A DNA stretch of 64,000 nt from Paenibacillus campinasensis (GCF_002272015.1 NZ_NPBY01000006.1:34535-98534), one strand, 5' to 3'; counted from the stretch's first letter, positions 1 to 9,520 are shown. Notes: generated by a model not told the origin, from the sequence alone. Program-made: numbers and translations.

Positions 1-1
1 A

Positions 2-1174
2 TCGCTGATCGATTATTTCTCCGAGATGGAAGCTGCTTCATCAGAGCTGGAGCTGGAATGGCTGGGGCGCGAAGATGGACTGATCATGCACTACACTTCC
101 GGTTCCACCGGCAAGCCCAAAGGCGTCTATCATGTTCAAAATGCGATGATTCAGCATTATTATACGGGCAAAGCGGTACTAGACTTGCAGGAGGATGACA
201 TCTACTGGTGCACAGCGGATCCGGGCTGGGTGACGGGTACCTCCTACGGCATATTCGCGCCTTGGCTGAACGGGGTGACGAATGTCGTTCGGGGCGGAAG
301 ATTCAGCCCGCAGGATTGGTACAGCACGCTTGAGAAGAATAAGGTAACGGTATGGTACAGTGCACCAACCGCGTTCCGGATGCTGATGGGGGCCGGCTCT
401 GATCTGATCGATCAGTACAATTTGAGCTCCCTGCGGCATGTTCTCTCCGTCGGTGAACCTTTGAATCCAGAAGTGGTGCGCTGGGGGTATAAGGCCTATA
501 AACAGCGGATTCACGATACGTGGTGGATGACGGAGACGGGCGGTCAATTGATCTGTAATTATCCGGGCATGGCAATCAAGCCGGGCTCCATGGGACGTCC
601 GCTGCCAGGCATTACCGCTGCGATCCTCGACGATCAAGGGCGTGAGCTGCCGCCGAACACGATGGGCAACCTGGCGATCAAGACGCCGTGGCCATCCATG
701 ATGCGGGCGATCTGGAACAATGAAGCCAAGTATGAGGAGTATTTCCGCATCCCGGGCTGGTATATATCCGGTGACTCAGCTTACATGGATGAAGAGGGCT
801 ACTTCTGGTTCCAGGGCCGAATCGATGATGTAATCAATTCCTCTGGAGAGCGTATCGGTCCGTTTGAGGTCGAGAGCAAGCTTGTGGAGCATCCGGCGGT
901 GGCAGAAGCCGGCGTTATCGGGAAGCCGGACGTTACCCGCGGCGAAATTATCAAAGCCTTTATCTCGCTGCGCGAAGGCTATGCTCCTTCCGATGAGCTT
1001 AAGGAAGAGATCTACCGGTTCGTGAAGGAAGGTCTGTCTGCACATGCTGCTCCGCGCGAGATTGAATTCAAGGATAAGCTGCCGAAGACCCGTTCCGGTA
1101 AAATCATGCGCCGCGTGTTGAAAGCATGGGAGCTGGATTTGCCGACAGGGGATCTGTCTACTATCGAGGACTAA
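2..1174 (+). CDS. acsA: acetyl-CoA synthetase, C-terminal part (gene runs off the left edge)
   Basis: Acetate:CoA ligase (AMP-forming) turns acetate, ATP and CoA into acetyl-CoA through an acetyl-adenylate. The frame is open from base 2, so the start lies outside the window; about 390 residues are present. Visible ANL-superfamily motifs in order are the phosphate loop TSGSTGKPKG, the active-site stretch DTWWMTETGG, the hinge region with SGD and FQGRIDDVINSSGERIG, and the C-terminal PKTRSGKIMRR, whose SGK lysine is the catalytic residue and, in AcsA proteins, the reversible acetylation site. A strong hairpin terminator follows the stop codon. The family call is firm; only the N-terminal half cannot be judged. 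Confidence 0.96.
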   Translation, partial: SLIDYFSEMEAASSELELEWLGREDGLIMHYTSGSTGKPKGVYHVQNAMIQHYYTGKAVLDLQEDDIYWCTADPGWVTGTSYGIFAPWLNGVTNVVRGGRFSPQDWYSTLEKNKVTVWYSAPTAFRMLMGAGSDLIDQYNLSSLRHVLSVGEPLNPEVVRWGYKAYKQRIHDTWWMTETGGQLICNYPGMAIKPGSMGRPLPGITAAILDDQGRELPPNTMGNLAIKTPWPSMMRAIWNNEAKYEEYFRIPGWYISGDSAYMDEEGYFWFQGRIDDVINSSGERIGPFEVESKLVEHPAVAEAGVIGKPDVTRGEIIKAFISLREGYAPSDELKEEIYRFVKEGLSAHAAPREIEFKDKLPKTRSGKIMRRVLKAWELDLPTGDLSTIED

Positions 1175-1182
1175 GGATAACC

Positions 1183-1242
1183 AAAAGCCTTCCTTGCTGC
1201 GTATGGAAACATCGTTTCCATACGGCAAGGAAGGCTTTTTCT
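1183..1242 (+). terminator. acsA rho-independent terminator
   Basis: A long inverted repeat: AAAAGCCTTCCTTGC plus GTATGGAAAC on the left, a 3-base loop, and GTTTCCATAC plus GCAAGGAAGGC on the right with a 2-base bulge, followed by TTTTT. Confidence 0.85.
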
Positions 1243-1298
1243 GTGCATCGTGAGGAGTGAGGAGTGAAGGCTACAGTTGGCGAGATTAAATTGAAGAG

Positions 1299-1330
1299 AG
1301 GGTGTGCCTGGCGAATACCGGGCACACCCT
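1299..1330 (-). terminator. terminator of the class A PBP gene (minus strand)
   Basis: The inverted repeat AGGGTGTGCC / GGGCACACCCT sits about 20 bases past the stop of the minus-strand penicillin-binding protein gene. The run of T after the stem is only moderate (ctcttcaattta). Confidence 0.55.
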
Positions 1331-1349
1331 CGTGTTCATTATGGTTCAA

Positions 1350-4300
1350 TTATTCACTCTTTTCGAAGAATACCGCGGAAGATGGCGATGATTCACCATA
1401 GGCATTCACGGCCGTAATTCGGAAGTAGCCACTGATCGGATTGCCGCTTGTGTAGTAGAACTCTGTGGAATGGCTAGATCCGATCTGCTGAAAATTGCCG
1501 TTGTCCGGACTGAAGTATACGTTGTAGCGAATCACTTCTTCCTGTCCGGCATTGCCCGGCCAAGTGGCGCTGAACCCTTCCGGTGTTGCCGACAACGTCG
1601 GTTGTCCCGGAGGGCTCGGCGGGATCATGGTATCCGCCTGGCCGCCTGTAGCCGGGTCCGTTATTTCTTCGCCGTCGGACTCCCCAGGTGTATCATCGGG
1701 GAAGGAGTCCAAATCCTCTTCATCGTCGCCTGGCATCGGCATGTGAATGCCGAGTGGACCAACAATTGCGCTTGGCTCGGATGTTTTGCCGACCACATCG
1801 ACGGCCACCACGTAGTAGGCTGTAAATGGACTATCTGAGCCAAGGCCGGTAAATACCGTCGTTTCATCGGCCAGCACAACGCGATCCTGCACGAAGGCGC
1901 CGCCGTTTAGCGATTTGAAGAGGCGATAACCGACGACATCCGGTGATCCGCTAGGCGAGAAGCTGATGCTTCCTGCCGAGTAACTCACATTCTTCGGTGG
2001 TGTCGGCGCTTTGCCGTCATCAGTTCTCGGATCGATCTTAGTCGGCACTCCGGATTTGGCGTCAGCCGGCAAGTAGGATTCAAGCGATCCTTTCTCGCCC
2101 TTCATCACCCGCAGCGCTTCTTCCAGCTCTCTGATCAATTCATCGATCGGCTTAGGGCGCTTGATGACATTTTGTTCTTTGAGCATGTCTTCCGGCGTTT
2201 CCTCTCGCGGAATGTAGTTGACGCCTCGGTACGTAATGTACTTGGCTTTGACAATGCCGTCATCCACTTCGGTTGGCACATACTTCTGGTTGAACAGGTC
2301 TGTTACAAATCTGTCCGTCAAGCTTGAAGGCAGCTTGCCGCTGTATGCGGACACCGTCTTCGACACGATTCCTTCCGGTCTTTCGAAAGCGCTGGTCGGG
2401 AACAAGTCTGGTTTGGCATCTGTAACCTCGTTCATAATCCGGGCCCAAATCGCCTGTGCATGTCTTCGCTGATCACCAACCAGCGTATGGATCGGCTTCT
2501 CATAGCCCACCCAAACACCGAGTGTGATATCAGGGGAGTATCCCATGAACCAGACGTCGCCGTAGTTTTGCGTGGAGCCTGTTTTGCCGACAACCGGAAT
2601 TTCATTAAATTTCTTGTAAGTATCGCGCACTTTGCTGCCTGTACCGTTCGTGATGACGGTGCGAAGCATATCGGTCATCAGATAAGCAGTCTGCTCGGAA
2701 AATACCTGTACAGGCTCCGCTTCGTGCTTATACACGATGTTGCCTTTGGAATCGACGATCTTCTCAATCATATAGGCATCGTTGAATTTGCCCTGATTTC
2801 CGATCGCACTATAGGCGTTGGTCAGCTCCTCGACCGTTACCCCGGTGCTAAGACCGCCCAGAACGCCGGTCGACGCCGCATAATCGCTCTCCTTCAGCGT
2901 GTTGATGCCCAGCTTCTTGGAGAACTCCCAAGCGTTCTCTATGCCGATGGTCTCGTTAAACAGCTTCAGCGCCACCGTATTGGTAGAATCGTTCAACGCC
3001 TGACGGGCGGTCATCAATCCTCTGTATCCGCTGTAAGAGTTCTTTGGAATATGATATACCTTGGAATAATCCTTCAAAATAATCGGCGAGTCATCCACGA
3101 TGCTTGCAGGCTGAAGCGCACCTGATTCCAGCGCCGGCAGATAGGCGGCTACGGGCTTCATCGCCGAGCCTGGCTGTCTTTCCATCTGCGTAGCGTAGTT
3201 CATCTGCTCCTTGTAGAAATCGCGGCCTTCAATCATGCCGAGAATGGCGCCGGTCTTATTGTCAATCATCATCGCGGCCGTCTGCTCCATCCCTTTTTCC
3301 TCGCTGTCAGGGAAGAAGTTGCTGTCATCCTCGGCGATCGCGCGCATCGTCCGGTACACCGTCCGGTCGATGGTTGTATAGACTTTATAACCGCCGGTGC
3401 TTAATTGCACCAATGCGGCTTCCTTGGCAGCCTTGCTGTCTTCGTCGGCAGAGTCGTTCTCGGCGAGCTCCATCAAAATTTTGGATGCCTGACGCTCGAC
3501 TTCTATCATCAGATATGGATAGGTAACATAAGCCTTCTGAGTTTTCGGAGCCAGCGAGCTTTTGATATCAAAGGCTTTGGCTTCTTCATACTCCGCTTGC
3601 GTAATCTTGCCTTCCTGCAGCATGCTGGCCAGCACTCGGGACTGACGGTTCAACGCTCGCTTGAACGCTTCCTCATCGAAATTGCCCTGCCCGTTATAGG
3701 CCGAGTAGGCTGAAGGAAGCTGAGGCAGACCCGCCAAATAGGCGGCTTGGGCAATGTTCAGCTCATTCAGATCGTTGATGTTAAAGATTCCTCGGGCTGC
3801 GGCTTTAATGCCGAATACTTGATAGCCGCTGGAGCCGTTGCCGAATGGAACTTTATTCAAATACCCGGTAACAATCTGCTCTTTCGTCAGAAAGCGCTCC
3901 ATGCGCATGGACAGCAGAATCTCCTTGACCTTACGGTTGTCCGTCCGATCCCGGCTTAGAAATGTGAGCCTAGCCAACTGTTGGGTCAGCGTACTTCCCC
4001 CGGTTTGGGTAGGTTCGTTCAAGAGGCGCTCCTTCACCGCGCGGGCAGTTCCTCTGAAATCCACCCCTTTATGGGTAAAAAAGCGATTATCCTCGATTGA
4101 AACGATGGCATCTATGACGATCTGCGGAATATCCTCATAATTGACAGGACGTCTGTCTTCATCGGTCCTGAGCTGTCCGATAGGGGAGCCATCCCTGAAG
4201 TAGGCGAAGCCGGTTATGGCGTTTTCGTTGATCGTCTGTTCGATGACAGATCTCGATCTTACAGGTTCCTCCTTAACGATGGAGGTGACGTAGCCGCCAA

Positions 4301-4439
4301 CGGCTCCTCCGACGAACAAGACGCCCATCATCCCCAGCACGAAGAGCCATCCGAAAACCGAACCCATGATCCGCCAAAAGGATCTTTTGGTCGGGGCTTT
4401 TTTCTTCTTAGCAGGCCCCTGTTTTTTCTCCTCAACCAT
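1350..4439 (-). CDS. class A penicillin-binding protein (PBP1A family) with C-terminal fibronectin III repeats
   Basis: Bifunctional peptidoglycan synthase: glycosyltransferase (GT51) plus DD-transpeptidase, acting outside the membrane. The 1029-residue protein has a Lys-rich cytoplasmic tail, one membrane anchor at about residues 24-50, the GT51 domain with EDNRFF(T)HKG near residue 115, and a transpeptidase domain with the three hallmark motifs: the SxxK serine in PGSAMKP near 424, STN near 485 and KTGS near 618. Two fibronectin type III-like repeats follow at about 815-895 and 940-1025, separated by an acidic linker; this tail also occurs in B. subtilis PonA. The start is supported by AAAGGAGG seven bases upstream and an extended -10 promoter. 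It is convergent with acsA and divergent from tyrS. The exact PBP name is not assigned. Confidence 0.95.
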   Translation of the reverse strand: MVEEKKQGPAKKKKAPTKRSFWRIMGSVFGWLFVLGMMGVLFVGGAVGGYVTSIVKEEPVRSRSVIEQTINENAITGFAYFRDGSPIGQLRTDEDRRPVNYEDIPQIVIDAIVSIEDNRFFTHKGVDFRGTARAVKERLLNEPTQTGGSTLTQQLARLTFLSRDRTDNRKVKEILLSMRMERFLTKEQIVTGYLNKVPFGNGSSGYQVFGIKAAARGIFNINDLNELNIAQAAYLAGLPQLPSAYSAYNGQGNFDEEAFKRALNRQSRVLASMLQEGKITQAEYEEAKAFDIKSSLAPKTQKAYVTYPYLMIEVERQASKILMELAENDSADEDSKAAKEAALVQLSTGGYKVYTTIDRTVYRTMRAIAEDDSNFFPDSEEKGMEQTAAMMIDNKTGAILGMIEGRDFYKEQMNYATQMERQPGSAMKPVAAYLPALESGALQPASIVDDSPIILKDYSKVYHIPKNSYSGYRGLMTARQALNDSTNTVALKLFNETIGIENAWEFSKKLGINTLKESDYAASTGVLGGLSTGVTVEELTNAYSAIGNQGKFNDAYMIEKIVDSKGNIVYKHEAEPVQVFSEQTAYLMTDMLRTVITNGTGSKVRDTYKKFNEIPVVGKTGSTQNYGDVWFMGYSPDITLGVWVGYEKPIHTLVGDQRRHAQAIWARIMNEVTDAKPDLFPTSAFERPEGIVSKTVSAYSGKLPSSLTDRFVTDLFNQKYVPTEVDDGIVKAKYITYRGVNYIPREETPEDMLKEQNVIKRPKPIDELIRELEEALRVMKGEKGSLESYLPADAKSGVPTKIDPRTDDGKAPTPPKNVSYSAGSISFSPSGSPDVVGYRLFKSLNGGAFVQDRVVLADETTVFTGLGSDSPFTAYYVVAVDVVGKTSEPSAIVGPLGIHMPMPGDDEEDLDSFPDDTPGESDGEEITDPATGGQADTMIPPSPPGQPTLSATPEGFSATWPGNAGQEEVIRYNVYFSPDNGNFQQIGSSHSTEFYYTSGNPISGYFRITAVNAYGESSPSSAVFFEKSE

Positions 4440-4468
4440 GAAATGTTACTCCTCCTTTTAACGCACCT

Positions 4469-4474
4469 ATTATA
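4469..4474 (-). promoter_or_regulatory. extended -10 promoter of the PBP gene
   Basis: Read on the minus strand, TGC-TATAAT lies about 30 bases before the start codon (plus-strand ATTATA followed by GCA). No good -35 hexamer is visible, as expected for an extended -10 element. Confidence 0.6.
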
Positions 4475-4534
4475 GCATAAATCGAAGGTTTTGAATCATA
4501 TGTTCGTCTTTAGCATGTCCTTTTTTGCAGAAGA

Positions 4535-4564
4535 TTGACTTTTCCGAAACGCTTGTGTTATAAA
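4535..4564 (+). promoter_or_regulatory. sigma-A promoter of the tyrS T-box leader
   Basis: TTGACT (4535-4540), an 18-base spacer and TATAAA (4559-4564). Transcription would begin near 4571, giving a leader of about 370 nt before tyrS. Confidence 0.7.
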
Positions 4565-4574
4565 TAATTGCAAA

Positions 4575-4894
4575 AGTTTCATACCGTTGAAAAGCGTTGA
4601 AGGACCTCAGTAAAAGGGCGAGCAAGCGTTGGCAGAGAGTCGGTGGCTGGTGCAAACCGATAACGATTCCCCTTTGAATTACCGTCCTGAGCTGGCCGTG
4701 GGAACCGTGCAATGGGCTTTAGGCTCACTTGCGCGCAGTAGTTCGGTACCGGGATTACATTCCCGTTATGGCAATGAAGTGAAAGTCTGTTCGCTGCAGG
4801 CTGGGATCAACCCTTTTTTGCAGCTGCCGGATTTTAACTAGGGTGGTAACGCGAGCGCTCCTTCTCGTCCCTTGGGATGAGAAGGAGCTTTTTT
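4575..4894 (+). promoter_or_regulatory. T-box leader (tRNA-Tyr-sensing riboswitch) of tyrS
   Basis: The conserved T-box sequence AGGGTGGTAACGCG is at 4840-4853 and is followed at once by a strong terminator hairpin. Upstream lies a Stem I-like region of about 150 nt with an AGTAA motif near 4609 and a GGTGCAAACC loop near 4648. A TAC triplet at 4680-4682 within GAATTACCG is the likely tyrosine specifier codon; that assignment is inferred. By established mechanism, uncharged tRNA-Tyr pairs with the specifier and T-box and prevents termination, raising tyrS expression under tyrosine starvation. The downstream tyrosyl-tRNA synthetase gene supports the specificity. Confidence 0.92.
4857..4894 (+). 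terminator. regulated terminator of the tyrS T-box
   Basis: GCTCCTTCTCGTCCC pairs with GGGATGAGAAGGAGC and is followed by TTTTTT. It overlaps the T-box region, so formation of the antiterminator would exclude it. Confidence 0.9.
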
Positions 4895-4944
4895 GTGCGC
4901 ATAGCGATGGAAAACCAATCCGTTTAGAGAGGAAGTGTTGTTGG

Positions 4945-6198
4945 ATGAAATGGGAAGAACTTACAGATGGGCAGCAACAGGAGGTTCAGCGTCAGCTTGA
5001 CATCATCTCGCGCGGTGTCGTGGAGATCATTCCGGAAGAGGAGCTGAAGCAGAAGCTGGCGAAATCGGTGGTGACCGGTGAGCCGCTGCGCGTGAAGCTG
5101 GGTATGGACCCGTCCGCGCCGGATCTTCACCTCGGCCATACGGTTGTGCTGCAGAAACTGCGTCAATTCCAGAAGCTGGGGCACCAGGTTCAGCTCATTA
5201 TCGGTGACTTTACCGGCCGGATCGGGGATCCGACAGGCAAATCGGAGACGCGGAAACAGCTGACCGAAGAAGATGTGAAACGAAATGCCGAAACTTACCA
5301 GAAACAGATCTACAAAATTCTGGATCCGGAGAAGACGAAGGTCTACTACAATTCCGAATGGCTTGCGCCGATGAGCTTTGCCGATGTCGTCAACCTGTCG
5401 GCGAAGGTGACGGTTGCGCGCATGCTGGAGCGGGATGACTTTACGAAGCGTTACCAGAGCGGACAGCCGATCAGCATCCATGAATTCTTCTACCCGCTCA
5501 TGCAGGGGATGGACTCCGTGGCGCTGAAGACTGACATCGAGCTGGGCGGAACGGATCAGAAGTTCAACCTGCTGATGGGCCGCACGCTCCAGAAGGAATA
5601 CGGTGTCGACACGCAAATAACGATTACGATGCCGCTTATCGAGGGGCTCGATGGCGTGCAGAAGATGAGCAAAAGCCTGGGCAACTACATCGGGATCGAT
5701 GAGGAGCCGAATGAGATTTACGGAAAGTCGATGTCCATCCCGGATGAACTTATGATGAAGTACTACAGCTTGGCGACGGACCTCGACAATGAAGCGCTGA
5801 AGGCGCTGGAAGAAGGCTTGAAGGACGGCAGCGTTCATCCCCGGGATGCCAAAATGCGCCTCGCGCACACCTTCGTGCGGATGTACCATGGGGTGGAAGC
5901 AGCCGATGCGGCTCAGCAGCATTTTGTTACCGTCTTTCAGCAGCGGGCTTTGCCTGACGACATTCAGGAGTACCAGATCCCGGCAGAGGAGCTTGACCAG
6001 GGCGCTATTCGCCTGATCCGGCTGTTGACCTTGCTTGGCTTTGCATCTTCCAACGGGGAAGCGAGACGGAGCATTCAGCAGGGCGCTGTGAAATGGAATG
6101 AGGATAAAATAACGGACGTCAACGCGGACATTACGCCGCAGGAGGGGGATATTATTCAGGTCGGCAAACGCAAATTTGCCAAGCTGAAGCTGTCCTGA
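4945..6198 (+). CDS. tyrS: tyrosyl-tRNA synthetase
   Basis: Class I aminoacyl-tRNA synthetase that charges tRNA-Tyr. The open frame extends back into the T-box, but the ATG at 4945 is chosen because AGAGAGGAAG lies just upstream and the earlier part is leader RNA; this gives 417 residues, the usual size. The HIGH-type motif is HLGHT in DLHLGHTV, the KMSKS loop is intact (QKMSKSLGN), and a C-terminal S4-like RNA-binding domain begins around residue 350. Expression is probably controlled by the T-box. tyrS and rpsD are also neighbours in B. subtilis. Confidence 0.97.
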   Translation: MKWEELTDGQQQEVQRQLDIISRGVVEIIPEEELKQKLAKSVVTGEPLRVKLGMDPSAPDLHLGHTVVLQKLRQFQKLGHQVQLIIGDFTGRIGDPTGKSETRKQLTEEDVKRNAETYQKQIYKILDPEKTKVYYNSEWLAPMSFADVVNLSAKVTVARMLERDDFTKRYQSGQPISIHEFFYPLMQGMDSVALKTDIELGGTDQKFNLLMGRTLQKEYGVDTQITITMPLIEGLDGVQKMSKSLGNYIGIDEEPNEIYGKSMSIPDELMMKYYSLATDLDNEALKALEEGLKDGSVHPRDAKMRLAHTFVRMYHGVEAADAAQQHFVTVFQQRALPDDIQEYQIPAEELDQGAIRLIRLLTLLGFASSNGEARRSIQQGAVKWNEDKITDVNADITPQEGDIIQVGKRKFAKLKLS

Positions 6199-6218
6199 TC
6201 GGGGCACCTATGAACAAG

Positions 6219-6291
6219 ACGGGCTTCCTAGCTGAAGCCAACTGGCCTTAAGGCAACAGCCAGTTGACATTCGGCTTGCGGAGCCCGTTTT
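6219..6291 (+). terminator. tyrS terminator
   Basis: A long two-part hairpin: the outer stem ACGGGCT / AGCCCGT and the inner stem AACTGGC / GCCAGTT, followed by TTTTC. Confidence 0.6.
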
Positions 6292-6360
6292 CACGTATGG
6301 GGAGTGGAGTGCCCCTATACCGATGCGCCGGGGCAACAGGGCGGTCAACTCGCCAGACAC

Positions 6361-6405
6361 AATAAGAAAACCCGGAGGCCAAAAGGCCTTCCGGGTTTCT
6401 TATTG
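6361..6405. terminator. bidirectional terminator between tyrS and rpsD
   Basis: AATAAGAAA-CCCGGAGGCC / GGCCTTCCGGG-TTTCTTATT form a near-perfect hairpin with an AAAA loop and flanking A and T tracts, so it can end transcription from either side. It lies six bases past the rpsD stop. Confidence 0.85.
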
Positions 6406-6411
6406 TGGATC

Positions 6412-7011
6412 TTAACGGTTGTAGAACTCGACGATTTGCTTCTCGTCGATATCTTGAGAAAGCTCGGAACGCTCTGGAAGACGGATGTATTTCCCTTCCA
6501 TTGCCGTTTCGTCGAACTCAAGGTAAGCCGGGAGATGCACGCGGTTAGCCAAAGCTTCCTTGATGGAAGAAAGGCTGCGGCTTCTCTCGCGAAGACCGAT
6601 AACATCGCCAGGGTTTACGGAGTAAGAAGCGATGTCTACTTTTTTGCCGTTCACAGTCACGTGACCGTGTGCTACCAGCTGGCGAGCACCTGCACGGGAG
6701 TTGCTGAAGCCAAGACGATAAACGAGGTTGTCCAGACGGCTCTCAAGCAGGAACATGAAGTTCTCACCCGCAATACCTTTCATGCCGGTTGCTTTCGCAA
6801 ACAGGGTGCGGAATTGCTTCTCGCCCAAGCCGTACATGTGACGGAGCTTTTGCTTTTCTTGAAGCTGCATACCATAGTTGCTCATTTTTCTCCGTTGGTT
6901 AGGACCATGTTGGCCTGGAGGAAAAGGACGTTTCAATTCTTTGCCAGTGCCGCTCAAGGAAATTCCAAGACGACGGCTCAATTTAAATTTAGGACCGGTG
7001 TAACGTGCCAT
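6412..7011 (-). CDS. rpsD: 30S ribosomal protein S4
   Basis: Primary 16S rRNA-binding protein of the 30S body and a translation fidelity factor. Full length at 199 residues, with the N-terminal [16 protein letters not shown] signature and the S4 RNA-binding domain near residues 90-150 ([22 protein letters not shown]). No zinc-finger cysteines are present, so it is the C-minus form. AAAAAAGGAG precedes the start. A near-consensus promoter and a 195-nt leader lie upstream. In B. subtilis the rpsD leader mediates autogenous repression by S4; the same is inferred here from leader length only. Confidence 0.98.
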   Translation of the reverse strand: MARYTGPKFKLSRRLGISLSGTGKELKRPFPPGQHGPNQRRKMSNYGMQLQEKQKLRHMYGLGEKQFRTLFAKATGMKGIAGENFMFLLESRLDNLVYRLGFSNSRAGARQLVAHGHVTVNGKKVDIASYSVNPGDVIGLRERSRSLSSIKEALANRVHLPAYLEFDETAMEGKYIRLPERSELSQDIDEKQIVEFYNR

Positions 7012-7206
7012 TGTTATATAGACTCCTTTTTTAGTAAAGTTTCATTAGGGCTCTATTTGCGCCGTATTTGTCTCTATTCCATCCGTTCAATGCCGGAAAG
7101 AATCTGACGGGAAAGTTCAGCCGCTGTCCTGTCAGTAACAAATGACGTGAGGGTGACACAACGATTCCGCCCAAATTCATTGAATGCATTGCATTCTGAC
7201 TCAACA
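7012..7206 (-). promoter_or_regulatory. rpsD 5' leader, possible S4 autoregulatory RNA
   Basis: About 195 nt separate the predicted start site from the rpsD start codon. On the minus strand the leader has a GAATGC-AAT-GCATTC hairpin near its 5' end and a CTGAC...GTCAG stem further on. The autoregulatory role is inferred from the B. subtilis rpsD precedent; the pseudoknot itself was not demonstrated. Confidence 0.4.
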
Positions 7207-7212
7207 ATAAAT

Positions 7213-7240
7213 ATTATATGAAGTAATGATATAAAGTCAA
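7213..7240 (-). promoter_or_regulatory. strong sigma-A promoter of rpsD
   Basis: On the minus strand TTGACT (7240-7235), a 16-base spacer and a perfect TATAAT (7218-7213). The surroundings are very AT-rich. The rest of 7241-7536 is AT-rich and holds no gene; a TATAAT at 7319-7324 (plus) has no convincing -35. Confidence 0.8.
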
Positions 7241-7536
7241 GTTCAAGGTTTACATAAGTTTGTCTAAATTTGTCGATAGGACTATAGAACTAAAAAATAT
7301 TGGGAATAACGCAAGAAATATAATGCAATCGTGGGTAAAACAGATTAAGATAAGAATAGTATATTTAGTCGCAAATAGCTACTCTACATGATTTGATTTG
7401 GTATGTAGCCTGTTTATGTCCGGTGTTAATACGTTGTTTTAGGCAGCATGCGCATCAACCGGAAGCATCTTCAAGCCGGAGTTCATGTCCGTAAGCTTGA
7501 GAAAAGGCTTTATCATGGTGCAAAGGAGCGCCCATT

Positions 7537-9510
7537 ATGTCAGAGGAACAACGTGAAGTGTATAAGGGCTATATCGGTCCTGCGATTATCGATGACGAGA
7601 TGCCGCTAAGAGGGGCTTCTTCCATTCTGCAAAATCTGGATATTACCCCTTACGATTTCACTTACCTGCACCCGCTGATTGAGGACAGTTATATGGAGTG
7701 GCTGCAAGAGTGCTCACAGATTGAAGCGCTCAAGCCGTTTCGGTGGGCTGTCCTTTCTCATGACGGAGCTTGGCTGGCCGGAGCGGAAGAGCTGAGAGCA
7801 TATTTTGCCGCGGGAGATGACGATGCGGTAGCGCAGGCGCTTAGGTACAGCAAGCCGGTATGCAGCAGAAGCATGGAAAGGCTCGGCGGCCAGGTGATCT
7901 GCGCGGTCCCGCTCTTGAGCCGGGTGTACGGCGACCTGTTCGCGATCATGATCAGCGTGTCGCCGCCGGATGAACCGGGTAAGGACAGGGCGCTGCTGCT
8001 AACGGAGCCTTATGCGCTGCTTTACCGTGCCAATTTCTACCGCCGATTTGAGCATCTGTTTGTGAAGGATCTGGAAGAAGTTCACGTCAAGGCCGAGCGC
8101 GAAGCGTCCCGCCGTTCTCTTCTGTTTCAGTATGTGAAACGGATGCATGTCCAGATTAACGTTGACAGCGTCATTACGGAGGCGATCGAGAGTGTCCTCT
8201 CCCTGTATCCCGACGTAAAGGTCGAGCTGTACATGTCCCAGGATCATGAGAGCGCGCATCCCTTGGTTCGCCAGCTGCTGCTGCGGCACTGGCAGGAGGA
8301 GGTTTTTGTCCGCACCTTTATGGAGGGCAAAATGACCATACATAAGCAAGAAGATCCGGATGCCCTGGTGGAAGTCGGAATTCCGATGGGAGGAAGGCAG
8401 GGCGTATACGGCGTGTTCCATCTGGAGGCTGCCCCTTCGGTGTTCTCGGAGATGGATCTAGAGCTGCTGAGCATGATGGCGGATGCGGCGGGAACGTCTT
8501 TTGAGAATGCCAAGCTGTACGAGCAGTCCAATCTGATGATTCATGAACTGCGGATGATGAATGAGCTTACGCGGAGACTGAACAAAAGCCTGCATCTGGT
8601 CGAGATTTTTAAATTTGCCAATCAGGAGCTGCTGAGCATGCTCGGGGCAGACTACTGCTGCATTCTGATCTACAATGCGGAGTTGGACGGGCTTGAGGTC
8701 GTGTCCAGCAATGCGGAGTGGATGCTGAAGGAAGTGCATGATATCAGCTACGGACTTGGCGGGCTGGTGTACCGGTCCAAGGAGGCGCTCATTCTGGCGG
8801 ACTATGAGGAGGAGCGTCCGGCAGAATCGAGGTTGATGGAAAGCACAGGCTCCCGATCGCTCGTTGCAACTCCGCTGCTGATCAACGGGGAAGTGGGCGG
8901 GGTTGTGCTGTTGACTCACCATAAGCCTCATTATTTCTCATACGACAGCTATCGGCTGTTGCAGGCGCTTACGAGCCATATCGGCCTGGCCATCGGCAAT
9001 GCCTTCCTTCACGCCGAGGTGCGGAGAATGGCCAATCGGGACATGCTGACAGGGCTGTATGCGCGCCACTATCTCGACGATCTCATCCAGGAATGCCAGA
9101 ATCGGGACGTATGCGGCTCGCTGATCGTGATTGATATCGACCAGTTCAAGCAGGTGAATGATACCTTCGGGCATCAGCGAGGGGATAACATATTGAAGCA
9201 GGTAAGCGGAATTGTGAAATCTGCGATCCGGCACAATGATATCCCTGCCCGATGGGGCGGCGAGGAGCTGGCCGTCTATTTGCCCGGGCTCGGTGTGATG
9301 CAGGCGGTGCGGGTGGCAGAGCGAATTCGCTCCCGGGTTGCGGAGGAGACGGACCCTAGAGTCACCGTGTCCTGCGGCATATCGGAGTGGAGCTGGACGG
9401 ACGAGAAGGTGAGTGTAGAATCCCTATTTTACCGGGCGGATATGGCCTTGTATGAAGCGAAGAACGGGGGCCGGAACCGGATCGTGGTCGAGAAGTCACA
9501 GACAGAATAA
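7537..9510 (+). CDS. diguanylate cyclase with tandem GAF-type sensor domains
   Basis: Predicted to make the second messenger c-di-GMP from two GTP. The 657-residue soluble protein lacks membrane segments. An N-terminal region of about 200 residues that may be a degenerate sensor domain is followed by GAF-like domains at about 215-335 and 345-495 and a C-terminal GGDEF domain. The active-site motif is GGEEL near residue 574, an accepted active variant, and the metal-binding DIDQFKQVND lies upstream. RHND precedes GGEEL by five residues, matching the RxxD inhibitory site for product feedback. The start has AAAGGAG nine bases upstream. What the GAF domains sense cannot be told from the sequence. 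A terminator follows. Confidence 0.93.
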   Translation: MSEEQREVYKGYIGPAIIDDEMPLRGASSILQNLDITPYDFTYLHPLIEDSYMEWLQECSQIEALKPFRWAVLSHDGAWLAGAEELRAYFAAGDDDAVAQALRYSKPVCSRSMERLGGQVICAVPLLSRVYGDLFAIMISVSPPDEPGKDRALLLTEPYALLYRANFYRRFEHLFVKDLEEVHVKAEREASRRSLLFQYVKRMHVQINVDSVITEAIESVLSLYPDVKVELYMSQDHESAHPLVRQLLLRHWQEEVFVRTFMEGKMTIHKQEDPDALVEVGIPMGGRQGVYGVFHLEAAPSVFSEMDLELLSMMADAAGTSFENAKLYEQSNLMIHELRMMNELTRRLNKSLHLVEIFKFANQELLSMLGADYCCILIYNAELDGLEVVSSNAEWMLKEVHDISYGLGGLVYRSKEALILADYEEERPAESRLMESTGSRSLVATPLLINGEVGGVVLLTHHKPHYFSYDSYRLLQALTSHIGLAIGNAFLHAEVRRMANRDMLTGLYARHYLDDLIQECQNRDVCGSLIVIDIDQFKQVNDTFGHQRGDNILKQVSGIVKSAIRHNDIPARWGGEELAVYLPGLGVMQAVRVAERIRSRVAEETDPRVTVSCGISEWSWTDEKVSVESLFYRADMALYEAKNGGRNRIVVEKSQTE

Positions 9511-9520
9511 TACGGTAGCT

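Noticed and set aside
4924..6207. 427-residue open frame antisense to tyrS
   Set aside because: It lies wholly opposite a certain gene, has no RBS, and reads as low-information Arg/Leu/His sequence typical of antisense frames.
6304..7107. 267-residue open frame antisense to rpsD
   Set aside because: Covers the terminator and rpsD on the other strand; no family features and no start signal.
7261..7536. Promoter for the diguanylate cyclase at TATAAT 7319-7324
   Set aside because: No acceptable -35 at 16-18 bases; the real promoter cannot be fixed by reading.
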